From: Hydrangea macrophylla
Lineage: Eukaryota; Streptophyta; Magnoliopsida; Cornales; Hydrangeaceae
DNA: 64,000 nucleotides
Assembly: GCA_033977485.1 (NCBI GenBank)
Contig: CM066995.1
Span: 53,071,162 to 53,135,161, forward strand
Reading direction: 5' to 3'
Positions 31,546 to 44,771 of the stretch are shown here, one piece after another (positions within the stretch are counted from its first letter, which is position 1; each line of letters begins with the position of its first letter). A program made the position numbers and the translations under genes. The notes beneath the pieces are model-generated. The model searched no databases and had not been told where the DNA came from. It worked only from the letters and a program-made list of their open reading frames with translations.

Positions 31546-34315
31546 AGAAAAAGAAAATAATAAAAGAAAGTATCCCATGTGATTTGGAGAGTTAGAGATT
31601 CCTTGGCATATTCCTAATCTAAGCAAATACCCAAAGAGCCCTTTGTTGGGCACTAATCTCCCATATGCTTTGAAGATGCTCTAGAATGTTCCTTTATTCT
31701 ACCCAACTTAAATGCCTCTCAAGTTTCTTAGAATTACAAAGAAGTGCCATGGAGAGTTAGAGATGCCATAGAATATTACTAACCCACCCCAAATTGACCT
31801 ATCTACACTTATCTTAGCCACCAAATCTATAAAAGCTCATTTCTCTCATTAGGGTAAGGGGGACACTTGAATTATATAGAGAAATATATTGGGAGAGCTT
31901 TAGAGAAGAAAAATATAGAGAAAAAAACTCTACCAAATCTTATACCCAAACCCCACCAAACTCTACCCAATTCATACAATCCATCAAATCACCATTGAAG
32001 GAGCTTGAAGCTTGAGGAAGAAGAAGAGGAAAAGCTTGAGGAATTCAACATCTCTATGAATTTTGAGAAGGTCTAGAGGTAAAACCTTCAAATCCATCTT
32101 CATATATAATAATTCAATCACAATTCATAGATCTAGGACTTTTACACATTTTCAAAAAGTCTCTTCCTACCTCATTTCATCACACACCACTTGAATTGTG
32201 ATTGAATTTTTGTTTTTCTTCATTGATTTGGATCTAAATACAACTTTGGGTTTAAGGCAAAACAAGTTTGTAAAAGAACTTTTGACATGGATTTTCAAAT
32301 AAGCGTTGATCTCTTTCTATTTTCTTCTCTTGAGATCCATGAGATCTTCAATATCTCATCGAATTCCCTTGAGTTTGATCTCTTATTCTCTATGATCTTG
32401 TGATTCAAATGGGAAATAAGGTAGATTATGGTTGTGTCCAAACATGTTTGGATAAGTCTAAGTCTTAGTCCATGATTTGGATCCTTCAACTATGAATCTC
32501 ATGGAATCCTCTCTATATTCCATGGAGGTTTATGTGGATTGGTTATGTTTAGTCTCCAACGACCATTAATTTGAGAGGATAAGAGGATATAATAAGTTCA
32601 TGTCCCTCAAGGATCATCAACTTGAGAGAGGGATTGATTTGAGAACTTTTATGACTTAAATGTTGGTATTGGTGCAGTGAATTCATGAACCCACTGTGAC
32701 CAACGATTTTTTTATTAAATCATAGTCCATGGGAATTGGATGAGACCAATTGGAAAATGTTCATAACTCATATATGTATCACTCAAACTTTTGTTTTGAT
32801 GAAATTTTATACTTAGGATGGTTTGGCCTTATGATTTGTGAGTAGGTTGCTCTCTGTCCAAAATTTCAGAACAGTAAGTTCGTTTTAAAATGAGTAAATC
32901 AGAGCCTTAATCAACTTCTTTTGACTTTAAATAATTTTTTCCACGAAGATTAATGTATTAGGAAGATACCCTAAAAAGATCAAAGTGATTCGGATATTTT
33001 TACTATTTTTAGAAAATCATACAAAAACTCTGGACAGAGAGTTGAAAATTTCTAAGTGATGTCTGGTTATGACCCATTCCCAGAGATTCAACCGTTGGAT
33101 CTTTGCTTTTATTTTTGGGTTAGAAACTAGACTCATAAAGGCATAACATACTAAAATATTATTAAGATCGAACCGTTGGAATTATTTTATTTCTATTTTT
33201 GAAAGTTTGGTCTGCTCTCTGTAATTCTTACAATTCTGTCATAGTTTTGATAAAACTTGAATAACTCTAATCTAATGGACTCCTAATGTCCTAAGATCTA
33301 AACTGTGTCTTGAACAATGAAAATTAAGATAAAATCCAGAGACTAAGTCATCCAAATTGATGTATGATTTATATCTTACTCATATTCATATTCATGCATA
33401 CTTCACATTCATTGATTTTCATGGTTAGGATGTCATGTTTGCATTGTGTTAAGCCTTAAACCTAATTGATCATGACTATGGGTTCCTTATGATCGTGTTG
33501 GGATTATATCATCTCTATATGGACATTACATTGGCTCCTAGTTGAGACTTGTATATCTATAGAGGTGCTATGTTTCCAATTAGTTAAAAAGAATTCATAA
33601 TTATGACAATTCCTTCTCTACTTGATAGATTTAAGCTAGGAGTTTAGGAATGATTATTTGATATTATATCTTGTTTAAAGCGTGTGGATTAACCCTTGTT
33701 TTGTAGCGCTATCAAGGTACAATTTCTTAACCCTTCTCTAGTTTATTCTATTCTTTGATCTTAATTGATTTTCGACTCCATGTGCGACACCTTAGACTAG
33801 GTCTTGCCTTATGTGTATATATGCGTTAGAGACCTTTTCTTAGGCTATATTTTTATGTGTATGCATTTCACGTTTATTATTCGCGACTGGATCCCTGGTA
33901 ATTTCTCTAGTTCCCTATTTTCACATTATTTTGCTTGCTACTTGAATTATGTGGATTATGTATGCTATTTTATCATTTGCAATCTTGCACCCTTTTAGAC
34001 ATGCTTTTTGTAATGTATATGTATATATGTAATAATTGAGGGCATGCTTAGATTAATAATTTGATTAAAAAGGATGTTGAGTAGAGGCCTATCACGAGAT
34101 AGGATGAGAGGGGGTGTTTTAGTCCAACGGGCTGCTTTCCCTCTCATTCCATAATCCCCGGACCTAGTTAATCTTTGGTTTCGCAAAAGATCAGTTTTCC
34201 TTAAAAATGGTTTCTTAATTTTTCTTAAAAAAAGTAAGTGGTGACTCGTAATTGTATTTGAAATTTGAAAAAGATTTTAAATGAAAAAAAGTGGGCCCAA
34301 ATGCCGGTATCCACA
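31140..34315 (+). mobile_element. E2: 5' LTR
   Basis: This 3176-bp LTR runs from TGTAGACACCC to GGTATCCACA and is closely similar to 41411-44597. TATA box TATAAAA at 31828-31834, followed by a CTCATTTCTCTC start region and an A/G-rich leader. A dinucleotide tract (AC then AT) lies at 31508-31545. The last part of the LTR is homologous to E1 (for example the CTATCACGAGATAGGATG segment), but the U3 differs: it lacks the GC palindromes of E1, so E1 and E2 are related subfamilies. Short frames such as 33804-33998 occur in both LTRs and are not gene-like. Confidence 0.93.
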
Positions 34316-34318
34316 ATC

Positions 34319-34367
34319 TGGCGACTCCACTGGGGATCGAACCCAGAATCTCTGGTTTCGCAGACCA
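34319..34367 (+). other. E2 extended primer-binding site, tRNA-Arg-like
   Basis: Starting 3 bp after the LTR, 49 nt are complementary to the 3' half of tRNA-Arg(ACG) as I remember it from plants: CCA end, acceptor strand, whole T arm (TTCGATC loop), variable loop and the 3' part of the anticodon arm. Only the positions equivalent to 34 (A read as G) and 37 (G read as A) differ. E3 has complementarity only to about position 58. This is the site of minus-strand priming and confirms plus orientation. Confidence 0.82.
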
Positions 34368-36300
34368 AAATTTCTGATTTTGGGTTCACTCGAGGATTAG
34401 ACTTGAAAACATCCTTTTAGTTGAATTGATTAATTTTTGTGTACCATTACATTGCACTTACATGTCTCGCCAGTCGATTGCACAGAACTATGACCTTGGA
34501 GACTCGGGACAACCCGGTCGGTCAAGCCATCATGGGGCTGTGTGATCACCCTTGATCTCGTACCATGTGTTGGTATATGAAGCATCCTATCGGATGTTTG
34601 TTAAGGGTCCCTTATTTTACCAAAACCCGGCCTTTGCATGATAGCTTCTATAAAACATTTCAATCTTAGAAATTAATTCTTGATTAGGATTATGTGCTAG
34701 GGAGTTTTGTATGCCCGGAAGGGATTACTTGAGATGATGACGATGCTTGCTTGATGAAAGATGTGTAACCTCTTAATCACTTTTGAGCAATTCCTCCTCA
34801 TGTCCTATGACATTTAAGAACATGTCGAATCTTGATTATAAGATTACATCTCTTACATCATGTTTAGCAAATCATCATTGACCTTGTATGTATCCAAATT
34901 CATGAAGAGTACGGTGATAATCCGATCATGTGATCCTTCTATCCAAATAATTTTAAATCCTTCTTTGAAAGCAAATGGATTTTTGCCATGTTTATTCCAA
35001 AGTTTTCAATCGCTCTTTCAAAAATCTTTGGAGTTCACTTTTTGATTAAAGCTCCAGTCTAATCTTTATTAAAATATATTTTCACATGATCATCTTCAAA
35101 GGAAAAATGCAAAAATCTTGGGAATTGTTTTTGGGAGAAATGCTTTTCAAAACAAATTTCAATCCAATCATCTTTGTTGAGGAATGTTTAACATCCTCGT
35201 TCTCAAAAGAATTCTCAAAAATTGTTTTCAAAAGATTTTATCATCCAAGAACTACTTTCCAAATGATTTTCAAAAAATTTTAAAATACCCAATCTTTGAA
35301 GGGGTAATAAGGATCACAATGAAAGGAGAAATTAGCACACTTGACATGGATGAGGATTTTATGTGCTTATGTGTCTTATGTGCTAGGGTTAGGATTTGCT
35401 TTTATTTTGGCATATAGATTAGGCACACACACATGTGCATTGCATCCGTGTGACATATGAACCATTCACGAGTATTTCACTTGGCATAAACAATTAATAA
35501 AATCAATAAAAATATAAGATTCTTTTGAGAAAATTAGTCAAAATTGATTAAAGATAATGTGGTTGTAAGCGAGAAAGCACCATAGTCAAGCACTGTTTGG
35601 TATAGAGATTCAAGCATGAGATTAGTCAGAAAGGAACAGATAATAGAAAGAGACATGTTGATGCACACATGCTGCTAGTGAGAGGTGATTGTGTTCGGAA
35701 CTGCCTCTGCTGAATCAAATGTGGATGCTCTTAGGACCCAATAGATTGAAAATCATTTGTGACACTCCAATTGAGAACAAGTCAAGTCTAGTCCATGATC
35801 TAGTCGTGTTAAGTTGGAGTCAAGTGTCACTATCAAGTTGTGTTTTGTCAGTCTTCCTTCGAGTTTATTGTTAAGTCTTTATCGAGTCAATCGAGTTAAG
35901 TGGTGTAATTTGCTCCTAGTTGAATAAAATTTCATTTTGCTTGATTCAATGTGCCCATTTGTGAATGTATGGATCATTAAGCCAAAAAAAGAGAGAAGAA
36001 GAATGAAGGAAAAAAAAATCACTTTTTCAAACAATCATGGAAAATACTTTGTTAATAAAGCATTGCATTGAAAAAGACCCTAAGTGATCAAAGCAAATTT
36101 GTGCCAAAACCAAGGAGGAGTAGAGAATTGATTAGCTTTACTTTAAGAATTTAAAGATACTCTTGCTCAATCTTGAAAAGATGAACTTGGAACTTCGTGG
36201 AGCTTACTCACCATCCCGTTTTCTTAAATACCAAGCCTAAAAGATGAGCCCAACCAGTCCATATCCATAAACTTTGTCCTTGATGGTAGCTAGATATTTT
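34368..36300 (+). other. E2 untranslated leader region
   Basis: This region occupies the place of gag but shows no gag, zinc knuckle or long frame. It parallels E1 13441-15036 in opposite orientation: the CCCGGAAGGGATTACTTGAG segment, A/T runs and GTCAAGTCTAG-type repeats near 35785-35900 are shared. Small frames at 34860-35874 have no domain. Confidence 0.65.
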
Positions 36301-36540
36301 AAATGAACTTCTTCTTCCAAACAAAAAATAAAAAAAAGAAAAAGAAGCTTGCTAGGATGAAAACCCGAAAAAGGTCACCTAGGCAAAATTTAGAACACAC
36401 AAAAAAAAAAAAAGAGAAGAAAAAAAAGAAGAAAAAGAAAAAGAAAAAGAAAAAGAAAAAGAAAAAAGAGCTCGCTAGGATGAAAACCCGAAAGTGTGCC
36501 TAGGCAAAAGTTAGAGCAAAAAAAAAAAAATAAGGATGCG
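36301..36540 (+). repeat. E2 polypurine A/G-rich tract with flanking modules
   Basis: Almost pure purine runs (AAAAAG repeats, 36395-36470) sit between two copies of a module reading GCTAGGATGAAAACCCGAAA and CACCTAGGCAAAA-type sequence. E1 carries the same pair in reverse around T-rich runs (12945-13080), and E3 has three copies (58537-59430). The 66-codon Lys-rich frame here is low complexity, not a gene. Confidence 0.8.
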
Positions 36541-38250
36541 TGTTGATTTCAAAATCTGAATCCTAGCCAGTCAAAATCATGAAGAAAATAAGAGATAGTG
36601 AAGTAGAGATAAGAAAAGAAAAGAAAGAGTAAAGAAAAGGCAGAGAATTAAAAAGATTGAGATTTCTTGAGCACTTCAAAGTACATCACTGGTACATGAA
36701 TTATCTCCAGGCTTTGTGTTGTTCAAAAATTGGAAATGAAAGAGAGATTTGAAAGTATCAATAAGTCTCAAAAATTTTGAGGGGCTCAACGGCTAAGTGG
36801 GCCTAAAGCAATGCAGAGATATCTTTGAGAAAAACAAAAAGTGATTTGGAGGGTAGATATTGCTTTGAGAAGAGTATGATTAAAACATGATGTGTTATGA
36901 GTTGTAAAGATTGACTAGCTAGTGAAAAGGTGAAAAGAATCAACTGCCACAAACAAAAAAAGAAAAGAAAAGAGGAAAAGAAGAAGGAAAAAAATGCATA
37001 AAAGGGAGAAGTAGTTCATGTTCTCATCATCCTGTTCAAAGGCTATCACAAGTGATCCATGGCTCGAAAAGCCCACCAATTCTTGAAGCCTTACTCTTTC
37101 AGAACCTCCAGAATACATGAACTACATTTTGACCTGATTCCCACTTGGGGATACGTAGGCAGCCTGTGCGGTTCGGTCACAAATATCGTTGCACCACGTG
37201 ATATTTCTCTTTCAATCCTCAACCGAACTACTATAGGACCTGATGCCCACTTGGGGTTAAGTAGGCGAGCCTCCTAAGATTCTCGGTCCATAACCATTCC
37301 TAAACCGAAAGCATCACCCTTTGCACCTTTGGTTTCCTTCCTTCAGACTAGGGTCAAACTTGTGTTTGCTGGAGCCATATATGTATTGGTAAACTAGGGG
37401 CAAACTTTTATGTATTGCCAAATTAGGGGCAAGCAAAGTTTACCCATCAGCATTGGGATGTCCCGCTTCAGCCCACCACATTCATGATGATTACCTCTAG
37501 GTTGGGAGTAAATGCACTGCAGGCATCCTGTACCATCATGTTCTCAAAAACTTGGATGAGCCTATTTACCCTTAAGATTAGGGAAAAACTTCGTTTGCTA
37601 AAATTCCCATCTTACCTTAGAAGTGAGCCCCCAAGTCTCTTTCAAACTAGGGGCAAACTCTGTTTGCCAAATGCAAGTTCTCAAGTCACCAAGTCTGTTT
37701 TGAAACGCTTTGAAATGGAGTGTCTTTTATTCTATAAGCTAAAGTACTAATTTGAAGCATACTCTAGATAGGCAAAGAATCTGCTAAATCAAAAAGGAAA
37801 AGTTTTCAAAGCTTAGATTTATCAGTAAAGCACTACCATTGTAAGATGATGAATAAATGAAAGGTGAGATGATACATTATTCACAATGAAAGCACATTAA
37901 TTCATTATAATACAGAGTTTGAGTCACTCGTCTTGTATAATTGCTTTGTCAAGTCTGTCCTCCTTTGATGAGTCAATACTAGTCTCAAATGTGTGGGTTT
38001 AAGATGATGAATAAAGATTGGAAAAGTCTCCTTGAGCATCCTAAGAGCAATACGAGCTGAGGTTTCAAACACTATCACAACATAATGCTAAAGTAGAAAT
38101 ATGAGAATGGTCTAAGACTAGGGGCAAAGGTGACTTCCATCTTTTGATACAATGATTGTGTTTCTTCCAAATGGTCCGCAAGTGCAAAAAGTTATGCTTT
38201 CCAAACACCGCTAGGGCAGCACAAACCCCATCAAGTTCCGTTCAAATTCT
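36541..38250 (+). other. E2 internal module with PPT-like copies and stem-loops
   Basis: Contains two copies of the bulged stem-loop motif (37125-37165 and 37235-37270, with CCTGATTCCCACTTGGGG and ATACGTAGGC) and repeated ACTAGGGGCAAAC-type sequences (about 37385, 37424, 37578, 37648 and 38117) that share the core of the terminal polypurine tract (GAGGGGCAAAC). No coding region is recognisable. Confidence 0.75.
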
Positions 38251-38254
38251 TCGA

Positions 38255-40010
38255 GTCTAAGGACTCCCCTTTTTTTGTAAAATCAATTCTTTGAGTCTGA
38301 GGACTCCCCATTTTTGTAAAATCAATTCTTTGAGTCCGAGGACTCTTTGCTTGTTTTTTTTAAAAAAATCAATTCTTTGGGTCTGTGTGACTCCATTTGT
38401 ATAAAAAGTGAATTCGTTGAGTCTATGTGACTACGTTTGTATAAAATGTGAATTTGTTAAGTCCATGTGACTCCATTTGTATAAAAAGTGAAGTTTGCTG
38501 AGTTCATGTGACTCCGTTTATGTAAAATGTACATTTGTTGAGCATGTGTGACTTTGTTTGAATAAAGAAATTAAATTTTGAATCCGCGTGACTCCATGTT
38601 TATAAAATATAAATTTTTGAGTCCGCGTGACTCCGTGTTTGTAAAATATGAATTTTTGAGTCCGCGTGATTCCATGTTTGTAAAATATGAATTTTTGAGT
38701 CTGTATGACTCCGTGTTTGTAAAAAAGTGAATTTTCGAGTCCGTATGACTCCGCGTCGAGAAATGTGAATTTTCAAAGGTCATATGACTCTCCTTTTGTA
38801 ACATGAGAATTCTTTGAGTTAGTTTGATTCCCGAATTTTGAAATAGAAATCGTTTTGAGTCGAATTGACTCTCAGTTTGGAAGAAAATAGAAAGTTTGAT
38901 TCCCGAATTCTTTGAGTTAGTTTGATTCCCGAATTTTGAAATAGAAATTGTTTTGAGTCGAATTGACTCTCGGTTTGGAAGAAAATAGAAAGTGTTTTGA
39001 GTCGAATTGACTCCCTATTTGAAATTTGAAATGAATTGAGTCTAATTGATTCATGGTTTTTGGGAATAAGAAATGCATTTGAGTCTAATTGAGTCCTGGT
39101 TTGGAAATTAAATATAAATTGAGTCAAAATTGACTTTGGAATCAGTAACTATGATTCTTTTGAGTCCGATTGACTTTAGATCTGGAAATAAGAATTCAAT
39201 TCGAGTCTGATTGACTACGGATTCTGAAAATTTGAGTCTGATTGACTCTCGATTTTAGGAAAGTAAATTCTTTCGAGCATGTTTTACTCCGAAATTTTGA
39301 AATTTGAATTCTTTGAGTCTGATTGACTCCTGGTTTTAGAAATTTGAAATTAATTGAGTCTGTTTGACTCCGAAATTTGTTGAAATTAAATTCTTTGAAT
39401 CTAATCATCTCTGGACTTTTGAAAGTTTGAGCTAAATTGATTCTGCCCAAATCCCAATTTTAGAAATTTGAAATTGAAATGAGTCTGATTGACTCCTGAT
39501 AAGTGGAATTTGAATTTGAATTTGAATTTGAATTTGAATTGAGTCAAAGTGACTCCTGATTTGGCGAAATTTTGATTTGAGTCTGATTGACTCCTGATTT
39601 TAGAATAAAAATTGAATTGAGTCTGATTGACTCTTGATTTTAGAAATTGAACGGAATTAAGAAATTGAATTCATTGGAGTCCGATTGACTCCGGGTTTTG
39701 AAAATTGAATTAAATTAGAGTGGAGTCTGATTGACCCCAGATTTTGAAAATTAAATAGAGTGGAGTCCGGTCGACTCCGGATTTTCAAAATTGAATAGAG
39801 TGGAGTCCGATTGACTCCGGGTTTTGAAAATTAAATTGAATTGTAGTCCGATGGACTCCAGATTTTGAAAAGATTTGGATTTTAGTTTGATTGACTCCGG
39901 ATTTTGAAAATTGAATTGAATTGGAGTCTGATTGACTCCGGATTTTGGAAAGATTTGGATTTTAGTCTAAATGACTCCTGATTTTGGAAAATTGATTTGA
40001 AAATAAACGT
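38255..40010. repeat. E2 arrays of GAGTC-N5-GACTC hairpin modules
   Basis: Several subarrays with periods of about 39-60 bp share GAGTC and GACTC arms separated by five bases: GAGTCCGCGTGACTC (38580-38780), GAGTCGAATTGACTC (38850-39020) and GAGTCTGATTGACTC or GAGTCCGATTGACTC (39200-39990). Linkers are AT-rich and differ between subarrays. A TTTGAA hexamer run is at 39510-39540. The same arm sequence and spacing occur in E1 (10135-11290). Open frames on the minus strand (38571-39450) are repeat translations. Confidence 0.9.
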
Positions 40011-40129
40011 GAAGGGTTCCTGAATTTTAGGAGTCTTTGAAATTAAGTTAAGGATCGTAAAGATTGCGCTCTGAAGGTATGACGGACCTGTATGTGCCGA
40101 TTCTTAATGACTTAAGCTAAGATGAAACG

Positions 40130-40930
40130 TGTTTTTTTCGCAACGAATTTGCATTGATTCGACTATGGAGTGTAAGGCGTGAAGAATCTCAGTCGATCAG
40201 ATGACTTTTTGAAAGATTCTGAGTGTAAGGCGTGAATCGTCTCAAATCTTTCAGCATGCTACCTGATTCGACTATGGAGTGTAAGGCGTGAAGTATCTCA
40301 ATCGATGAGATGACTTTTTGAAAGATTCTGAGTGTAAGGCGTGAAGCATCTCAAAGCTTTCAGCGTGCTACCTGATTCGACTATGGAGTGTAAGGCGTGA
40401 AGCATCTCAGTCGATCATATGACTTTTTGGAAGATTCTTAGTATAAGGCGTGAAGTGTCTCAAATCTTTCGGCGTGCTACCTGATTCGACTATGGAGTGT
40501 AAGGCGTGAAGCATCTCAATCGATCAGATGACTTTTTGGAAGATTCTGAGTGTAAGGCGTGAAGCATCTCAAATCTTTTGGCGTGCTACCTGATTCGACT
40601 ATGGAGTGTAAGGCGTAAAGCATCTCAGTCGATCAGATGACTTTTTGGAAGATTCTGAGTGTAAGGCGTGAAGTGTCTCAAATCTTTCAGCGTGCTACCT
40701 GATTCGACTATAGAGAGTAATGTGAAGCATCTCAGTCAATCAGATGACTTTTTGGAAGATTCTGAGTGTAAGGCATGAAGCGTCTCAGATCTTTCAGCAT
40801 GCTACCTGATTCGCTATGGAGTGTAAGGCGTGAAGCATCTCAGTCGATCAGATGACTTTTTAGAAGATTCTGAGTGTAAGGTGTGAAGCGTCTCAGATCT
40901 GTCAGCGTGCTACCCGACTCGACACCGGTG
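40130..40930. repeat. E2 alternating (dimeric) tandem array
   Basis: About seven dimers of roughly 108 bp alternate two half-units. One contains ATGGAGTGTAAGGCGTGAAG and TCTCAGTCGATCAGATGAC. The other contains TGAGTGTAAGGCGTGAAGCG and CAGCGTGCTACCTGATTCG. It is the reverse-orientation counterpart of 9045-9430 in E1, here with more copies. Confidence 0.9.
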
Positions 40931-41410
40931 TATAAGGCAAGAGGCGCATCTCGGTCGATCAGATGATTCTGAGAATGTCGGAGAATTAAACACGAGACGA
41001 GCATCTGTATCAATCATGGCTTTTCTGGAATAGGAAGACATCACAATAAAAAAATTTAAGGCGTCAAACGCATTCTTGTCACTAAAGAAGAAAAGTATGA
41101 TTTTGAATCGTCGCGCTTGGGATCATAGAGCATGAGATTGCTTGAGCATGTGCATCACGATAGGATATGAGCATTCATCTGTGTGGCTGTTTGTGCTTGT
41201 GTGTGATCCCTTGCCCAAACTACGTCCTAGTCTGATTCCCGATGGGATACATTGAGCACGACCAGCATCGACCATCTCCGTAAATGTTTTTGCAACGTAT
41301 TTTGTTTTTACCTAAGTTTAATAGCCCGGTCAAAGGCTTGTCTTGACACAGGCTTCGACATTCGCTTGTGACACGCGTTGCTTCACAAGCTCTGCCGAAG
41401 AGGGGCAAAC
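40931..41410 (+). other. E2 subterminal region: bulged stem-loop and polypurine tract
   Basis: The bulged stem-loop motif (AACTACGTCC, TGATTCCCGATGGGATAC) is at 41218-41255, about 160-190 bp before the 3' LTR. The polypurine tract GAAGAGGGGCAAAC is at 41397-41410, directly before TGTAGACACC. Between them lies sequence shared with E1 and E3 (TTGACACAGGCTTCGAC, GACACGCGTTGCTTCACAAG). Confidence 0.82.
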
Positions 41411-44400
41411 TGTAGACACCCCAATTTTGACCGAATTATTAAACTTAGGGGGATTTACCTCTAGAAATCAATGATGAATAATGACCTGACGATTTTCTTC
41501 AAGTTCATCGCTTCGATTTCTGAAAAGCTTCAAGTTCCCAAACCTTGCTCCTAATACCCCTAGATTTGACCAATCACTGACCATCTGTCTCGAGCTCACC
41601 GGATCATGGGTTACTTTCTAAAAAAAATGGAATAGATTAAATGATAATAATAATAATGATCTTTTCTAAAAATAACATTGTTTCCTATATTTTTAGATTC
41701 AAAAAGAGAGAAAAGAAAAATATTTTATTTGGTGACTCATATGATTAATTGAGATTTAAAATGAAAAATGTGTCTATACATACACACACACAAACATATA
41801 TATATATATATATATAAGAAAAGGAAAATAATAAAAGAAAGTATTCCATGTGATTTGGAGAGTTAGAGATTACTTGGCATATTCCTAATCTAAGCAAATA
41901 CCCAAAGAGCCCTTTGTTGGGCACTAATCTCCCATGTGCTTTGAAGATGCTCTAGAATATTCATTTATTCTACCCAACTTAAATGCCTTTCAAGTTTCTT
42001 AGAATTGCAAAGAAGTGCCATGGTGAGTTAGAGATGCCATAGAATATTCCTAACCCACCCAAAATTGACCTATCTACCCTTATCTTAGCCACCAAGGAAA
42101 TCAAAATCTATAAAAGCTCATTTCTCTCATTAGGGTAAGGGGGGACACTTGAATTATCTAGAGAAATATATTGGGAGAGCTTTAGAGAAGAAAAATATAG
42201 AGAGAGAAACTCTACCAAATCTCATACCCAAACCCCACCAAACTTTACTCAATTCATACAATCCATCAAATCACCATTGAAGGAGCTTGAAGCTTGAGGA
42301 AGAAGAGGAAAAACTTGAGGAATTCAACATCTCTATGAATTTTGAGAAGGTCTAGAGGTAAAATCTTTAAATCTATCTTCATATATAATAATTTAATCAC
42401 AATTCATAGATCTACGACTTTTGCACATTTTCAAAAAGTCTCTTCCTACCTCATTTCATCATACACCACTTGAATTGTGATTGAATTTTTATTTTTCTTC
42501 ATTGATTTGAATCTAAATACAACTTTGGGTTTAAGGCAAAATAAGTTTGTAAAAGAACTTTTGACTTGGATTTTCAAATAAGCTTTGATCTCTTTCTATT
42601 TTCTTCTCTTGTGATCCATGAGATCTTCAATATCTCATCGGATTCCCTTGAGTTTGATCTCTTATTCTCTATGATATTGTGATTCATATGGGAAATAAGG
42701 TAGATTATGGTTGTGTCCATACATGTTTGGATAGGTCCAAGTCTTAGTCCATGATTTGGATCCTTCAACTATGAATCTCATGGAATCCTCTCTATATTCC
42801 ATGGAGGTTTATGTGGATTGGTTATGTTTAGTCTCCAAGGACCATTAATTTGAGAGGATAATAGGATATAATAAGTTCATGTCCTTCAAGGATCATCAAC
42901 TTGAGAGAGGGATTGATATGAGAACTTTTATGACTCAAATATTGGTATTGGTGCAGTGAATTCATGAACCCACTGTGATCAACGATTCTTTATTAAATCA
43001 TGGTCCGTGGGAATTGGATGAGACCAATTGGGAAATGTTCATAACTCATATATGTATCACTCAAACTTTTGTTTTGATGAAATTTTATACTTAGGATGGT
43101 TTGGCCTTATGATTTGTGAGTAGGTTGCTCTTGTCCAAAATTTCAGAACAGTAAGTTCGTTTTAAAATGAGTAAATCAGAGCCTTAATCAACTTCTTTTG
43201 ACTTTAAATAATTTTTTCTATGAAGATTAATGTATTAGGAAGATACCCTAAAAAGATCAAAGTGATTCGAATATTTTTACTATTTTTAGAAAATCATACA
43301 AAAACTCTGGACAGAGAGTTGAAAATTTCTGAGGGATGTCTGGTTATGACCCCATTTCCAGAGATTCAACCGTTGGATCTTTGCTTTTCTTTTTGGGTTA
43401 GAAACTAGACTCATAAAGGCATAACATGCTAAAAAATCATGAAGATCCAACCGTGGGAAGTATTTTATTTCTATTTTTGAAAGTCTGGTCTGCTCTGCTC
43501 TCTGTAATTCTTACAATTCTATCACAGTTTTGATAAAACTTGAATAACTCTAATCTAATGGACTCCTAATGTCCTAAGATCTAAACCTTGTCTTGAACAA
43601 TGAAAATTAAGCTTAAATCCAGAGAATAAGTCATCCAAATTGATGTATGATTTATATCTTACTCATATTCATATTCATGCATACTTCACATACATTGATT
43701 CTAATGGTTAGGATGTCATGTTTGCATTGTGTTAAGCCTTAAACCTAATTGATCATGACTATGGGTTCCTTATGATCGTGTTGGGATTATATCATCTCTA
43801 TATGGATATTACATTGGCTCCTAGTTGAGACTTGTATATCTATAGAGGTGCTATGTTTCCAACTAGTTAAAAAGAATTCATAATTATGACAATTCCTTCT
43901 CTACTTGATAGATTTAAGCTAGGAGTTTAGGAATGATTATTTGATATTATATCTTGTTTAAAGCATGTGGATTAACCCTTGTTTTGTAGCGCTATCAAGG
44001 TACAATTTCTCAACCCTTCTCTAGTTTATTCTATTCTTTGATCTTAATTGATTTTTTACTCCATGTGCGACACCTTAGACTAGGTCTTGCCTTATGTGTA
44101 TATATGCGTTAGAGACCTTTTCTTAGGTTTTATTTTTAAGTGTATGCCTTGCATGTTTAATATTCACGGCTGGATCACGGGTAAGTTCTCTAGTTCCCTA
44201 TTTGCACATCATTTTGCCTGCTACTTGAATTATGTGGATTATGAATGCTATTTTATCGTTAGCAATCTTGCACCCTTTTAGACATGCTTTTTGTAATGTA
44301 TATGAATATATGTAATAATTGAGGGCATGCTTAGATTAATAATTCGATTAAAAAGGATGTTGAGTAGAGGCCTATCACGAGATAGGATGAGAGGGGGTGT

Positions 44401-44597
44401 TTTAGTCCGATGGGCTCCTTCCCCTCTCATTCCATAATCCCCGGACCTAGTTAATCTTTGGTTTCGCAAAAGATCAGTTTTCCTTAAAATGGTTTTTTAA
44501 TTTTCCTTAAAAAAATTATGTGGCGATTCGTAATTGTATTTGAAATTTGAAAAAGATTTTAAATGAAAAAAAGTGGGCCCAAATGCCGGTATCCACA
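41411..44597 (+). mobile_element. E2: 3' LTR
   Basis: This 3187-bp LTR pairs with 31140-34315. It ends GGTATCCACA at 44597, followed by the target duplication GTATG (44598-44602). TATA box TATAAAA at 42109-42115. Scattered substitutions and small indels separate the two LTRs. The whole element is 13,458 bp without a recognisable gene. Confidence 0.93.
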
Positions 44598-44756
44598 GTA
44601 TGTATCTCATACGCACACGAATTACCTACTATGATACTTAAGGATTACATCAATCATCTCATGACACATACATAAAGAAATGTAAATATGACATCCATAT
44701 ATAAAATGCCAAATGTCAAATACATAAAGACTGGGTTTGAGAGCACAATCCCAACA
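44598..44756 (-). mobile_element. C1: Copia 3' LTR, piece 3 of 3
   Basis: This matches the right end of the intact C1 LTR and ends ACAATCCCAACA. The three pieces without the duplicated target bases add up to about 1.51 kb against 1494 bp for the 5' LTR. The adjacent minus-strand sequence CAAGTGGGAGTT (44757-44768) is the C1 polypurine tract. Confidence 0.92.
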
Positions 44757-44771
44757 AACTCCCACTTGCAC

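Noticed and set aside
36303..36503. Lys-rich 66-codon frame
   Set aside because: Translation of an AAAAAG-type purine tract; low complexity.
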